Shown piece after piece: positions 41,981-50,212 of a stretch of 64,000 nt of DNA (position 1 is the stretch's first letter; every line of letters starts with the position of its first letter). The position numbers and the translations under genes were made by a program. The notes below the pieces were generated by a model. It had not been told where the DNA came from, ran no database searches, and was given only the letters and a program-made list of their open reading frames with translations. Source of the stretch: Piscinibacter sp047600445 (GTDB taxonomy: Bacteria; Pseudomonadota; Gammaproteobacteria; Burkholderiales; Burkholderiaceae_C); NCBI RefSeq assembly GCF_047600445.1, contig NZ_JASGKT010000001.1, positions 1-64,000 of the forward strand. The letters run 5' to 3'.

Positions 41981-43465
41981 TCAGAAGCCTTCCTCGACCA
42001 GCTCCGCCGCGCGGATCAGCGCGCGCGCCTTGTGCTCGGTCTCCTTCCACTCCATCTCCGGCACCGAATCGGCCACGACGCCGGCGGCGGCCTGCACGTA
42101 CAGCGTGCCGTCCTTGACGATGCCGGTGCGGATGGCGATGGCCACGTCCATGTCGCCGGCGAAGCTGAGGTAGCCGCAGGCGCCGCCGTAGATGCCGCGC
42201 TTGCTCGGCTCCAGCTCGTCGATGATCTCCATCGCGCGGATCTTGGGCGCGCCGGTCAGCGTGCCGGCCGGGAACGTGGCCTTCAGCACGTCGATGTTGG
42301 TCATGCCGTCCTTCAGCAATCCCTCGACGTTGCTGACGATGTGCATCACGTGCGAGTAGCGCTCGATCGCGAAGGCCTCGGTCACCTTGACGCTGCCCGT
42401 TTGGGCGATGCGGCCGATGTCGTTGCGCGCCAGGTCGATCAGCATCACGTGCTCGGCGCGCTCCTTCGGGTCGGCCAGCAGCTCGGCCTCCAGCGCCTTG
42501 TCCTGCTCGGGCGAGGCGCCGCGCGGGCGCGTGCCGGCCAGCGGGCGGATGGTCACCTTCTCGCCCTCGGCCACGTGCTCGTGGCGCACCAGGATCTCGG
42601 GGCTGGCGCTGACGATCTGGAACTCGCCCATGTCGTAGAAGAACATGTAGGGCGAGGGGTTCAGCGAACGCAGCGCGCGGTACAGCGACAGCGGGCTCTC
42701 GGTGTAGCGCTTGCGCAGCCGCTGGCCGATCTGCACCTGCATCATGTCGCCGGCGGCGATGTACTCCTTGCTCTTGTCCACCGCGGCCAGGTAGTCGGCC
42801 TTGGCGAACTCGCGCTCGACGCTGCTGGCCGCCACGCGCCGCACCTGCGGCGCGGTGACGCTGTAGCGCAGCTTGTCGCCCAGCTCGGTCAGGCGCCGCT
42901 TGGCCTTGAAGTAGGCCTCGGGCTCGGACGGATTGGCGTAGACGATCAGGTACAGGCGCCCCGACAGGTTGTCGATCACCGCCAGCTCCTCGCATTGCAG
43001 CAGCAGGATGTCGGGGGTGTCCACGCCGCCTTGCTTCCAGGTCTTGGCCAGCTTCGGCTCGATGTAGCGCACCGCGTCGTAGCCGAAGTAGCCGGCGAGG
43101 CCGCCGCAGAAACGCGGCAGGCCGGGGCGCAGCGCCACCTTGAAGCGCTTCTGGTACTCGGCGATGAAGTCCAGCGGGTTGCCTTCGTGCGTCTCGACGA
43201 CGGCGCCGTCGCTCACCACCTCCGTCCTGAAGCCGCTGGCGCGCAGCAGCGTGCGCGCCGGCAGGCCGATGAAGGAGTAGCGCCCGAAGCGCTCGCCGCC
43301 CACCACCGATTCGAGCAGGAAGCTGTGCTTGCCGCTGCCGTTGGCGCAGGCGAGCTTGAGGTAGAGCGACAGCGGCGTCTCGAGGTCGGCGAAGGCCTCG
43401 GTCAGCAGCGGGATGCGGTTGTAGCCCTGCGCGGCCAGGCTCTTGAATTCGAGTTCGGTGATCAC
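41981..43465 (-). CDS. trpE: Anthranilate synthase component I
   Basis: Converts chorismate and ammonia to anthranilate; feedback-inhibited by tryptophan. 494 residues from GTG 43465 (reads MITELEFKSLAAQGYNRIPL), with GGAGG ten bases upstream. The tryptophan-binding LLES motif is intact (SFLLESVVGGERFGRYS), as are the chorismate-site segments LAGTRPRGASPEQDKALEAE and LIDLARNDIGR. Its TrpG partner is 21 kb away; in related genomes the two are usually adjacent. Upstream lie a hairpin over the ribosome-binding region and a Trp-containing leader peptide. Confidence 0.98.
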   Translation of the reverse strand: MITELEFKSLAAQGYNRIPLLTEAFADLETPLSLYLKLACANGSGKHSFLLESVVGGERFGRYSFIGLPARTLLRASGFRTEVVSDGAVVETHEGNPLDFIAEYQKRFKVALRPGLPRFCGGLAGYFGYDAVRYIEPKLAKTWKQGGVDTPDILLLQCEELAVIDNLSGRLYLIVYANPSEPEAYFKAKRRLTELGDKLRYSVTAPQVRRVAASSVEREFAKADYLAAVDKSKEYIAAGDMMQVQIGQRLRKRYTESPLSLYRALRSLNPSPYMFFYDMGEFQIVSASPEILVRHEHVAEGEKVTIRPLAGTRPRGASPEQDKALEAELLADPKERAEHVMLIDLARNDIGRIAQTGSVKVTEAFAIERYSHVMHIVSNVEGLLKDGMTNIDVLKATFPAGTLTGAPKIRAMEIIDELEPSKRGIYGGACGYLSFAGDMDVAIAIRTGIVKDGTLYVQAAAGVVADSVPEMEWKETEHKARALIRAAELVEEGF

Positions 43466-43488
43466 GGCTCGGGGCCCTCCACGGCCCG

Positions 43489-43509
43489 GCGAGGGCGCGG
43501 CGCCCTCGC
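43489..43509 (-). promoter_or_regulatory. Hairpin immediately upstream of the trpE ribosome-binding site
   Basis: A perfect 9-bp stem, GCGAGGGCG (43489-43497) with CGCCCTCGC (43501-43509), closes a 3-base loop. A second small stem, GGGCC/GGCCC (43472-43476 with 43483-43487), has the SD sequence GGAGGG mostly in its loop. There is no T-run, so control of translation or Rho access is as likely as intrinsic termination. Together with the hairpin at 43599-43618 it forms the leader structure between trpL and trpE. Confidence 0.5.
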
Positions 43510-43606
43510 ATGACGGTTCGATTCGGTGCTGGGTTGGAGCCGGCGGGCGCGCTTCGGGTCGTCGACGACGAACGCGGCGCCCGCGGCCAAGCAAACGTGC
43601 CGGCGC

Positions 43607-43696
43607 TCAGCGCCCGGCGTGGCGGCGGGAGCAGCGGCGCCAGGGCCAGGCTCCCCGGTCGTTCGACCCCGTGGTTTGCTTGCGCGTCGAGAACAT
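43607..43696 (-). CDS. trpL: Candidate trp leader peptide
   Basis: A 29-residue reading frame from ATG 43696 ends ...RGAWPWRRCSRRHAGR. It contains Trp17-Pro18-Trp19 encoded by TGG CCC TGG, a high tryptophan density, and lies 141 bases before trpE. An 8-bp GC-rich hairpin with one bulge (43599-43618) holds its stop codon in the loop. Ribosome stalling at the Trp codons could change leader folding, as in classical attenuation. Translation is not proven; no good ribosome-binding site is visible and transcription may start only about four bases upstream. Confidence 0.6.
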   Translation of the reverse strand: MFSTRKQTTGSNDRGAWPWRRCSRRHAGR

Positions 43697-43706
43697 GATG
43701 GCGCCG

Positions 43707-43712
43707 AGTGTA
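43707..43712 (-). promoter_or_regulatory. -10 element of the trpL-trpE promoter
   Basis: TACACT on the minus strand, in GCTGCTACACTCGGCGCC, 11 bases upstream of the leader ATG. The matching -35 element is poor (TCGGTG at 17 bases is the best). The surrounding 388-base gap (43466-43853) also has to hold the promoter of the divergent chalcone-isomerase-like gene, which was not identified. Confidence 0.4.
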
Positions 43713-43853
43713 GCAGCGGGCGCCGCCGCACCGAGGCGCCATCCCGGATCGTGCAATGCGTCATGGACAGCGGCGCCGCGCCTTTGCCACACTTGCCGCT
43801 TTGGCGGCCCGGTCGGTCCGCGCACACAGACTCCAACCATCCAGGAGAGCGCC

Positions 43854-44471
43854 GTGATCCGTCGCAGCCTCGTCGTCTCCGCCGCGCTGGCGGCCCTGCT
43901 CGCCGCGCCGCTGGCGCGTTCCCAACCCGTCACCGAACTGGCCGGCGTCAAGTACGAGCCGAGCGCGCAGGTCGGCAACACCCGGCTGCTGCTCAACGGC
44001 GCCGGCATCCGCTACAAGGCGGTGTTCAAGGTCTACACCGCCGGGCTGTACCTCGGCGCGAAGGCGCCCACCACCGAGGCGGTGCTGGCCGCGCCGGGCC
44101 CGAAGCGCATGCACATCGTGATGCTGCGCGACATCGACGCCAACGAGCTGGGCAAGCTGTTCACGCGCGGCATGCAGGACAACTCGCCGCGCGAGGAGTT
44201 TTCCAAGTCGATCGCCGGCACGATACGCCTGTCGGAGCTGTTCTCGGCCAAGAAGAAGCTGAGCGCCGGCGAATCGTTCTCGGTCGACTACGTGCCCGGC
44301 CAGGGCACCACGGTGCTGATCAACGGCAAGGCCTCGATCGAGCCGATCAAGGAGCCGGAGTTCTTCGCCTCGCTGCTGAAGATCTGGCTCGGAGCGTCGC
44401 CGGCCGACGCGCAGCTGAAGGACGCGCTGCTCGGCAAGGCGCCGGCGCCGCGCGACCCGTTCAACAACTGA
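43854..44471 (+). CDS. Secreted chalcone-isomerase-like domain protein
   Basis: 205 residues from GTG 43854, with AGGAGA upstream. A signal peptide (LVVSAALAALLAAPLARS, cut before QPVTEL) precedes a chalcone-isomerase-like domain: LLLNGAGIRYKAVFKVYTAG, LYLGAKAPTTEAVL, MLRDIDANELGKLF, and the C-terminal EFFASLLKIWLG. Bacterial members of this fold are periplasmic, lack the plant enzyme's role and may bind fatty acids; function unknown. It is divergent from trpE. Confidence 0.88.
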   Translation: MIRRSLVVSAALAALLAAPLARSQPVTELAGVKYEPSAQVGNTRLLLNGAGIRYKAVFKVYTAGLYLGAKAPTTEAVLAAPGPKRMHIVMLRDIDANELGKLFTRGMQDNSPREEFSKSIAGTIRLSELFSAKKKLSAGESFSVDYVPGQGTTVLINGKASIEPIKEPEFFASLLKIWLGASPADAQLKDALLGKAPAPRDPFNN

Positions 44472-44631
44472 ACGAAGCGCGCTGACGCGCATCAAGGGCG
44501 CGCGCCGGGCGGCTGCTAGGCTGCTCGCAATGGCACCGGCTCGCCGTCGGCGGCGGCGTTCCGCGCATACCGCGCGGGCGCGTCGATGCGGCTGCTCGAA
44601 CGCAGCCATTCAAGCCCGAAGGAGGATTGAC

Positions 44632-44871
44632 ATGTTCCCTCTGTTCCCGTTCGCGCTGGGCGTGCTCACCGGCGCGGCGGCGCTGCGCCTGCTCAAGCGC
44701 CAGGGCGGCGACGCGCCCGAGGCCGACGTGCCGATGGCCGAAGAAGCGGAAGAAACGGAAGAAGCGGTCGAAGCAGCGGCGCCGCCGCCCGCGCCGCGCA
44801 AGCGTGCGGCGGCGAAGACGGCGGCGAAAAAAGCGGCCGCGAAGAAGACGCGCAAGGGCGCCGGCGCATGA
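44632..44871 (+). CDS. Small membrane-anchored Lys/Ala-rich protein (DUF5132-like)
   Basis: 79 residues starting MFPLFPFALGVLTGAAALRL with a perfect GGAGG upstream. One N-terminal hydrophobic helix (about residues 2-20), an acidic middle (Glu/Ala-rich), then a basic Lys/Ala tail resembling histone H1-type repeats (KTAAKKAAAKKTRKG). The N-terminal motif recalls DUF5132 proteins, but this is not certain. It is the first of four co-directional genes leading to a P-type ATPase and overlaps the next gene by ATGA. Confidence 0.75.
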   Translation: MFPLFPFALGVLTGAAALRLLKRQGGDAPEADVPMAEEAEETEEAVEAAAPPPAPRKRAAAKTAAKKAAAKKTRKGAGA

Positions 44872-45188
44872 AAACCGCACGACGCCTGAGCGACGGCTTC
44901 GTCACCGGCTTCGTCACCACCGGCTGCGTCTCGGCCTTCCGCGACCAGGCCGCGCCGGCCACGCCGGCGCAGGCGAAGCGCGTGCTGCGCCATGCGCTGC
45001 AAGGCGGCGCGGCGCTGGCGGCGGGCCAGCAGGCGGCCGCGTGCTGGCAGCGCGGCGACGTCGCCCGCGCGCTGGCGGCCACCGCCGCCGGCGCCGCCGG
45101 GGTGCTGTTGATCGAACGGCTGCTGCGCGACGACGGCGCGCCGCGGCGGCAGAAGACACGGGAGAAAAGCGATGGGCAAGAAGCGTGA
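44868..45188 (+). CDS. Small Ala-rich protein of the ATPase cluster
   Basis: 106 residues, MKTARRLSDGFVTGFVTTGC. It is Ala-rich with two hydrophobic stretches (about residues 12-24 and 69-82). I do not recognise a family. The ATG overlaps the upstream stop, and the 3' end overlaps the next gene by 17 bases, so it belongs to the same transcript. Confidence 0.7.
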   Translation: MKTARRLSDGFVTGFVTTGCVSAFRDQAAPATPAQAKRVLRHALQGGAALAAGQQAAACWQRGDVARALAATAAGAAGVLLIERLLRDDGAPRRQKTREKSDGQEA

Positions 45189-45492
45189 CAAGCGCAACGG
45201 CGCCGGCCGGCGCGACGACGGCGATGCCGGCAACGGCTGGGGCAACGGCAACCCGGACGCCGCATCGAGGCCGGGCCTGCTGGGCTCGCTCGGCAGCACC
45301 GAGCAGTTCCTGCTCGGCGCGGCGGTGGGCGCGGCGGCGGCCTGGGTGCTGTCCGACGCCGAGCTGCGCGGCAGGCTGCTCAAGGCCGGCATGAGGCTTT
45401 ACGCCGGCGTGGCCGGCGGCTTCGAGGAGATGAAGGAGCAGATGGCCGACCTGAAGGCCGAGGTCGAGGTCGAACGCCACCAGGGCGAGTGA
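45172..45492 (+). CDS. Small YtxH-like membrane protein of the ATPase cluster
   Basis: 106 residues: a charged, Gly/Asn-rich N terminus, one hydrophobic helix (EQFLLGAAVGAAAAWVLS, about residues 44-61), then an amphipathic region ending EEMKEQMADLKAEVEVERHQ. The helix-plus-charged-tail layout resembles YtxH-type proteins. GGGAG precedes the ATG. Ten bases separate it from the P-type ATPase gene. Confidence 0.75.
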   Translation: MGKKRDKRNGAGRRDDGDAGNGWGNGNPDAASRPGLLGSLGSTEQFLLGAAVGAAAAWVLSDAELRGRLLKAGMRLYAGVAGGFEEMKEQMADLKAEVEVERHQGE

Positions 45493-45502
45493 GCCGCCGA
45501 CG

Positions 45503-47659
45503 ATGGGGGTCTGGTTCGCCGCCGTCGAGCCGCTGCACCGCTCGCGCGGCCGCGTGCGGCTGCGCTACCGCTGCCGCGCCGGCATGCCGCTGGAGCCGGC
45601 GCGCATCGCGCGCGCGGTGGAGTCGCTCGCCGGCGTGCTGGCGGTGCGCGTCAATGCCACCGCGCGCTCTATCGTCGTGGCCCACGAGCCGGCGCGTACC
45701 GACGCCGGGCGGCTCGCCGCGGCGATCCTCGCGCTGGAGCCGCCGGCCATGCACCAGGGCGCGGCGGCGGCGCACGAGCCGGGCGCCGAGCTGGGCATGG
45801 TGGCGGCCAGCGGCGCGCTGGCGCTGGCCAGCAACCGCCTGAGCCCAGGGCTGCGCGCGCCGCTGGCGCTGGCCACCGCCGTGCCGCTGCTCGGCAAGGC
45901 GGTCGACGACCTGCTGCGGCGCGGCATCACCTCGCACGTGCTGGAAGCGCTGGCGGTGACGATCTCGATCGGCCGGCGCGACTACCTCGCCGCCAACACC
46001 ACCTCCTTCCTGCTCGCGCTGGGCGAGTACCTGGAGCACTCGATCGAGCGCCGCTCCGACGAGTTGCTGAAGTCGCTGCTCAAGCCGTCGAGCAGCGAGG
46101 TCTGGGTCGAGCGCGACGGCGCGGAGGTGCTGGTCGACGCGGCCGCGCTCCGCGTCGGCGACACCGTGATCGCCGCCACCGGCAGCGTCGTGCCGGTGGA
46201 CGGCACGGTGCTCGGCGGCGAGGCGCTGCTCAACGAGGCAACGATGACCGGCGAGAGCGTGCCGGTGGCGCGCCGCCGCGGCGACCGCGTGCTCTCGGGC
46301 ACGCTGGTCGAGGAAGGCCGGCTGCGCATCTACGCCGAGCAGGTCGGCGGCAACTCGGCGGCGGCGCGCATCGCCGACTACGTCGAGCAGTCGCTGGCGG
46401 CCAAGAGCAACACCCAGCTCGAGGCCTCGCGCCTGGCCGACCGGCTGGTGCCTATGGTGCTGGGCCTGGCCGGCGCCACCTGGGGCGTGTCGGGCGACTG
46501 GCGGCGCGTCGCCGCGGTGCTGCAGGCCGACTACTCGTGCGCGCTCAAGCTCTCGACGCCGGTGGCCTTCAAGGCGGCGATGTACAGCGGCGGCAACGGC
46601 GGCATCCTGGTCAAGGGCGCCGGCGCGCTGGAGCGGCTGGCCCAGGCCGACACCTTCGTGTTCGACAAGACCGGCACGCTGACCAGCGGCAAGCTGCACG
46701 TCACCGACGCGATCGCCTTCGACGCGCGCTACACCGCCGAAGACCTGATCAACCTGGCCGCCTCGGTGGAGGAGCACTACTTCCACCCGCTCGCGCTGGC
46801 GGTGGTGGAGGCGGCGCACCACCTCGCGCACCCGCGCCACTTCGACCACAAGGAGGTCGAGTTCATCGTCGCGCACGGCGTGGCCAGCGTGATCGGAGGG
46901 CGCCGCATCGTGGTCGGCTCGCGCCACTTCGTCGAGGACGACGAGGCGATCTCCACCGCCGCGCACGCCGACGTGATCGAGCGGCTGCACCGCGAGGGCA
47001 AGACGCTGCTGTACATCGGCTTCGGCGGCGAGCTGCTCGGCGTGCTGGCGCTCAAGGACAGCCTGCGCGACGACAGCGCCGCCACCGTGGCGCGGCTGCG
47101 CGAGCTGGGCGTAGCGCGCATCCTGATGCTCACCGGCGACCACCCCGAGCGCGCCGCCGCGATGGCCGCGGAGCTGAAGCTCGACGGCTTCCACGCCGGG
47201 CTGCTGCCGCACGAGAAGGCCGACATCCTGGCCGCGCTGGCCGCCCAGGGCGCGCGCATCGCCTTCGTCGGCGACGGCGTCAACGACGCGCCGGCGCTGA
47301 CCGGCGCGCACGTCGGCATCTCGATGCACCACGGCGCCGACATCGCGCGGCTGGCCTCCGACATCGCGCTGCTCGAGGACGACATCGGCAAGGTGGCCGA
47401 CGCGATGGCGCTGGCGCAGGCCACGCGCGCGCTGATCGCCAGCAACTTCAAGCTGACCGTGGGGCTGAACACCAGCATCCTGTCGGCCGCCGCGTTCGGC
47501 CTGCTCAGCCCGGTGGCGGCGTCGATGCTGCACAACGGCAGCACCATCGCGATCCTGCTGCGCGCGCTGTCGGGCGCGGGGCTGCCGCGGCGACCGCGCG
47601 CGACGAAGCCGCCGCTATCGAAGCAGGCGGCGCCGGTGCGTCGTCAGGTGAACGCCTAG
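45503..47659 (+). CDS. P1B-like heavy-metal P-type ATPase lacking the CPC motif
   Basis: 718 residues. An N-terminal HMA-like domain (RGRVRLRYRCRAGMP) lacks CxxC. Then come membrane segments, actuator motif TGES (249-252), phosphorylation motif DKTGTLT (Asp388), the P1B 'HP' dipeptide in HYFHPLALA, and hinge GDGVNDAPAL. The membrane helix that normally carries CPC reads ADYSCALKLSTPVAF, so only Cys346 remains; the transported ion cannot be assigned from known P1B classes. It is last in a co-directional set with three small membrane proteins and converges on another HMA-like gene. Confidence 0.9.
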   Translation: MGVWFAAVEPLHRSRGRVRLRYRCRAGMPLEPARIARAVESLAGVLAVRVNATARSIVVAHEPARTDAGRLAAAILALEPPAMHQGAAAAHEPGAELGMVAASGALALASNRLSPGLRAPLALATAVPLLGKAVDDLLRRGITSHVLEALAVTISIGRRDYLAANTTSFLLALGEYLEHSIERRSDELLKSLLKPSSSEVWVERDGAEVLVDAAALRVGDTVIAATGSVVPVDGTVLGGEALLNEATMTGESVPVARRRGDRVLSGTLVEEGRLRIYAEQVGGNSAAARIADYVEQSLAAKSNTQLEASRLADRLVPMVLGLAGATWGVSGDWRRVAAVLQADYSCALKLSTPVAFKAAMYSGGNGGILVKGAGALERLAQADTFVFDKTGTLTSGKLHVTDAIAFDARYTAEDLINLAASVEEHYFHPLALAVVEAAHHLAHPRHFDHKEVEFIVAHGVASVIGGRRIVVGSRHFVEDDEAISTAAHADVIERLHREGKTLLYIGFGGELLGVLALKDSLRDDSAATVARLRELGVARILMLTGDHPERAAAMAAELKLDGFHAGLLPHEKADILAALAAQGARIAFVGDGVNDAPALTGAHVGISMHHGADIARLASDIALLEDDIGKVADAMALAQATRALIASNFKLTVGLNTSILSAAAFGLLSPVAASMLHNGSTIAILLRALSGAGLPRRPRATKPPLSKQAAPVRRQVNA

Positions 47660-48037
47660 GCAGGCGAGAAAGACGCAGCCGGCGGCGGCGTGGCCCTTCT
47701 TGCTGCCCGCGGCCACCAGCGCCATCGAGGTCGCCAGGCTGCCCAGCATGCCGAGCTTGGCGGCCTTGTTGACGCGCATGCGCCGGTCGCCCTGGCTCTT
47801 GGCGCGCGCGGCCAGCGCGTCGACGAGGCGGTCTATCCTCGCCTCCAGCGCGGCCACGTCCAGGCGCGCGGCGTCGAAGCGCAGCAGCACGCTGCCGGTC
47901 ACGGCATTCGACTCGACGGCGCTCACGCCGGCGATCCGCTCGACCTGGGCGTGGATCTGCGCGAGGCTCGCCGCGTCGCGCAGCGTCTTGTCGCGCACGC
48001 GGATGCGGCCGGGAAGCGAAGAAACGATGCGGCTCAT
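47615..48037 (-). CDS. HMA-like (HMA2-type) membrane protein
   Basis: 140 residues starting MSRIVSSLPGRIRVRDKTLR. The N-terminal 75 residues resemble the HMA-like domain of the neighbouring ATPase (GRIRVR versus GRVRLR; IAGVSAVESNAVTGSVLLRF) and also lack CxxC; two hydrophobic helices follow (about 95-113 and 117-132). It overlaps the ATPase gene by 45 bases in convergent orientation and its ATG overlaps the gph stop codon. A shared function with the ATPase is likely but unproven. Confidence 0.8.
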   Translation of the reverse strand: MSRIVSSLPGRIRVRDKTLRDAASLAQIHAQVERIAGVSAVESNAVTGSVLLRFDAARLDVAALEARIDRLVDALAARAKSQGDRRMRVNKAAKLGMLGSLATSMALVAAGSKKGHAAAGCVFLACLGVHLTTHRRRLLR

Positions 48038-48735
48038 GGCCCGGATGCTGCGCCGCCTCGGCGCGCGGCGCCCTGCGCAATCTCAATGTCGTCGAGCCGC
48101 GCGACGAAGCCGTCGGCATCGACGCCGCGCACCGGCTCGCCGTGGTTGTAGCCGTAGGTCACCAGCAGCACCGGGCAGCCGGCGGCGCGCGCCGCGGCGG
48201 CGTCGTTGCTGGAGTCGCCGATCATCAGCGTGCGCGCCGGGGCGCTGCCCAGCGCGCGGCAGGCTTCGAGCAGCGGCAGCGGGTCGGGCTTGCGGCGCGC
48301 GAAGGCATCGCCGCCGAAGGTGTGGGCGAAAAAGCGCGCCAGGCCGGTGGCGGCGAGCAGTGCGCGCGCGAACTCGCCCGGCTTGTTGGTGACGCAGGCC
48401 AGGCGCCAGCCTGCATCGGCCAGGCGCTGCAGGCCCTCGGCGGCGCCGGGGTAGACGGTCGCGGCGCGGCCGTTCAGCGCGCGATAGTGGCGCTGGTAGG
48501 CGGCCCAGGCGCGTTCGTAGAGCGCCTCGGGCGCGCCCACCTCGGCCAGCGTGCGGCGCAGCAGGTGCTCCGAGCCCTTGCCGACGCTGCGCGCGACGAA
48601 GCCCGGCTCGATCGCGCGCAGGCCCAGCTCGGCCAGCATCGCGTCGAGCGCGGCGACGAAGTCGGGCAGCGTGTCGACCAGCGTGCCGTCGAGGTCGACG
48701 ATGGCCGCCTCGCAGCGCGACGGATCCACGCTCAC
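48034..48735 (-). CDS. gph: Phosphoglycolate phosphatase
   Basis: HAD-family phosphatase that removes 2-phosphoglycolate formed during DNA repair or oxygenase activity. 233 residues with HAD motif I VDLDGTLVDTLPD, motif II CVTNKPG, motif III RRKPDPLPLLEA and motif IV MIGDSSNDAAAA. The start is GTG, overlapping the argG stop (GTGA). In many betaproteobacteria gph lies just upstream of trpE; here the ATPase cluster lies between. Confidence 0.93.
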   Translation of the reverse strand: MSVDPSRCEAAIVDLDGTLVDTLPDFVAALDAMLAELGLRAIEPGFVARSVGKGSEHLLRRTLAEVGAPEALYERAWAAYQRHYRALNGRAATVYPGAAEGLQRLADAGWRLACVTNKPGEFARALLAATGLARFFAHTFGGDAFARRKPDPLPLLEACRALGSAPARTLMIGDSSNDAAAARAAGCPVLLVTYGYNHGEPVRGVDADGFVARLDDIEIAQGAARRGGAASGP

Positions 48736-50069
48736 TTCGCGCCGTCGTCCTTCAGCAGCGGCAGCAGCTCCGAGCCGCCCGAGGGCAGCAGGCCCACCTG
48801 CGAGTAGGTGGCGAGCTTCTCGCGCGTGTCGGCGATGTCGAGGTTGCGCATCGTCAGTTGGCCGATGCGGTCGGCCGGCGAGAACGTGGACTCACCCTTC
48901 TCCATCGTCAGCCGCTCGGGCTTGTAGGTCAGGTTGGGCGACTCGGTGTTCAGGATGGTGTAGTCGTTGCCGCGGCGCAGCTCCAGCGTCACCTCGCCGG
49001 TGACGGCGCGCGCCACCCAGCGCTGCGCGGTCTCGCGCAGCATCAGCGCCTGCGGATCGAACCAGCGGCCCTGGTACAGCAGCCGGCCCAGGCGCCGGCC
49101 GTTGTCGCGGTACTGCTCGATGGTGTCCTCGTTGTGGATGCCGGTGACGAGCCGCTCGTAGGCGATGAACAGCAGCGCGAGGCCGGGCGCCTCGTAGATG
49201 CCGCGGCTCTTGGCCTCGATGATGCGGTTCTCGATCTGGTCGCTCATGCCCAGGCCGTGGCGGCCGCCGATGCGGTTGGCCTCCAGCAGCAGTTCGACCG
49301 GGCTGGCGAAGCCCTGGCCGTTCAGCGCCACCGGCACGCCTTCCTCGAAGCGCACCGAGACTTCCTCGCGCTTGACCTCCACCTCGTCGCGCCAGAAGGC
49401 CACGCCCATGATCGGGTTGACGATGCGCATGCCGCTGGAGAGGTGCTCCAGGTCCTTGGCCTCGTGCGTCGCGCCGAGCATGTTGGAGTCGGTGGAGTAG
49501 GCCTTCTCGGCCGACATCTTGTAGCCGAAGCCGGCCTGGGTCATGAAGGCCGACATCTCGGCGCGGCCGCCCAGCTCGTCGATGAAGGCCTGGTCGAGCC
49601 AGGGTTTGTAGATGCGCAGCGCCGGGTTGGCGAGCAGGCCGTAGCGGTAGAAGCGCTCGATGTCGTTGCCCTTGAAGGTGCTGCCGTCGCCCCAGACGTG
49701 CACCTCGTCCTCCTTCATCGCGGTGACCAGCATGGTGCCGGTGACGGCGCGCCCGATCGGCGTGGTGTTGAAGTAGGTGACGCCGGCGGTGGAGATGTGG
49801 AAGGCGCCGCATTGCAGCGCGGCGATGCCCTCGGCGACGAGCTGCGCGCGGCAGTCGATCAGGCGCGCTTTCTGCGCGCCGTACTGCATCGCGCGGCGCG
49901 GGATGTCGTCGTAGTCGGGCTCGTCGGGCTGCCCCAGGTTGGCGGTGTAGGCATAGGGCAGCGCGCCCTTGAGCTTCATCCAGTGCAGCGCGGCGCTGGT
50001 GTCCAGGCCGCCGGAGAAGGCGATGCCGACCTTCTGGCCGGCGGGAAGCGATTGGAGGATGGTTGCCAT
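48732..50069 (-). CDS. argG: Argininosuccinate synthase
   Basis: Joins citrulline and aspartate with ATP in arginine synthesis. 445 residues from ATG 50069 (MATILQSLPAGQKVGIAFSG), the length and sequence of the E. coli-type enzyme. The ATP pyrophosphatase P-loop is AFSGGLDTSAALHWM. It heads the argG-gph-HMA gene string and is divergent from gntR; the 143-base gap is shared. Confidence 0.98.
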   Translation of the reverse strand: MATILQSLPAGQKVGIAFSGGLDTSAALHWMKLKGALPYAYTANLGQPDEPDYDDIPRRAMQYGAQKARLIDCRAQLVAEGIAALQCGAFHISTAGVTYFNTTPIGRAVTGTMLVTAMKEDEVHVWGDGSTFKGNDIERFYRYGLLANPALRIYKPWLDQAFIDELGGRAEMSAFMTQAGFGYKMSAEKAYSTDSNMLGATHEAKDLEHLSSGMRIVNPIMGVAFWRDEVEVKREEVSVRFEEGVPVALNGQGFASPVELLLEANRIGGRHGLGMSDQIENRIIEAKSRGIYEAPGLALLFIAYERLVTGIHNEDTIEQYRDNGRRLGRLLYQGRWFDPQALMLRETAQRWVARAVTGEVTLELRRGNDYTILNTESPNLTYKPERLTMEKGESTFSPADRIGQLTMRNLDIADTREKLATYSQVGLLPSGGSELLPLLKDDGAK

Positions 50070-50156
50070 GTGATCGGGAAGGCGGGAGCGGGGCGAAGCC
50101 GCGTATTTTCGGGCCAATTCGAGGCGCCGGCCGGCCACCTCCGGGTCCGGCGCCGA

Positions 50157-50195
50157 TTGACATCGGTCAGGAATAGCGTACTCTGTATACAGAGT
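50157..50195 (+). promoter_or_regulatory. gntR promoter with palindromic operator
   Basis: -35 TTGACA (50157-50162), 16-base spacer, -10 TACTCT (50179-50184). A perfect 16-bp palindrome ACTCTGTATACAGAGT (50180-50195) overlaps the -10 element and the predicted start site. Its GTATAC centre is typical of FCD-type GntR operators, so autorepression relieved by a ligand is expected. Confidence 0.75.
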
Positions 50196-50212
50196 TCAGA
50201 AACCACCCCGCC

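Noticed and set aside
39144..43742. A 1532-codon frame apparently joining trpE-region sequence to a flavoprotein
   Set aside because: The part upstream of 40856 is the wrong phase of trpE and the esterase gene; the flavoprotein has a normal start at 40856, so this is not a fusion.
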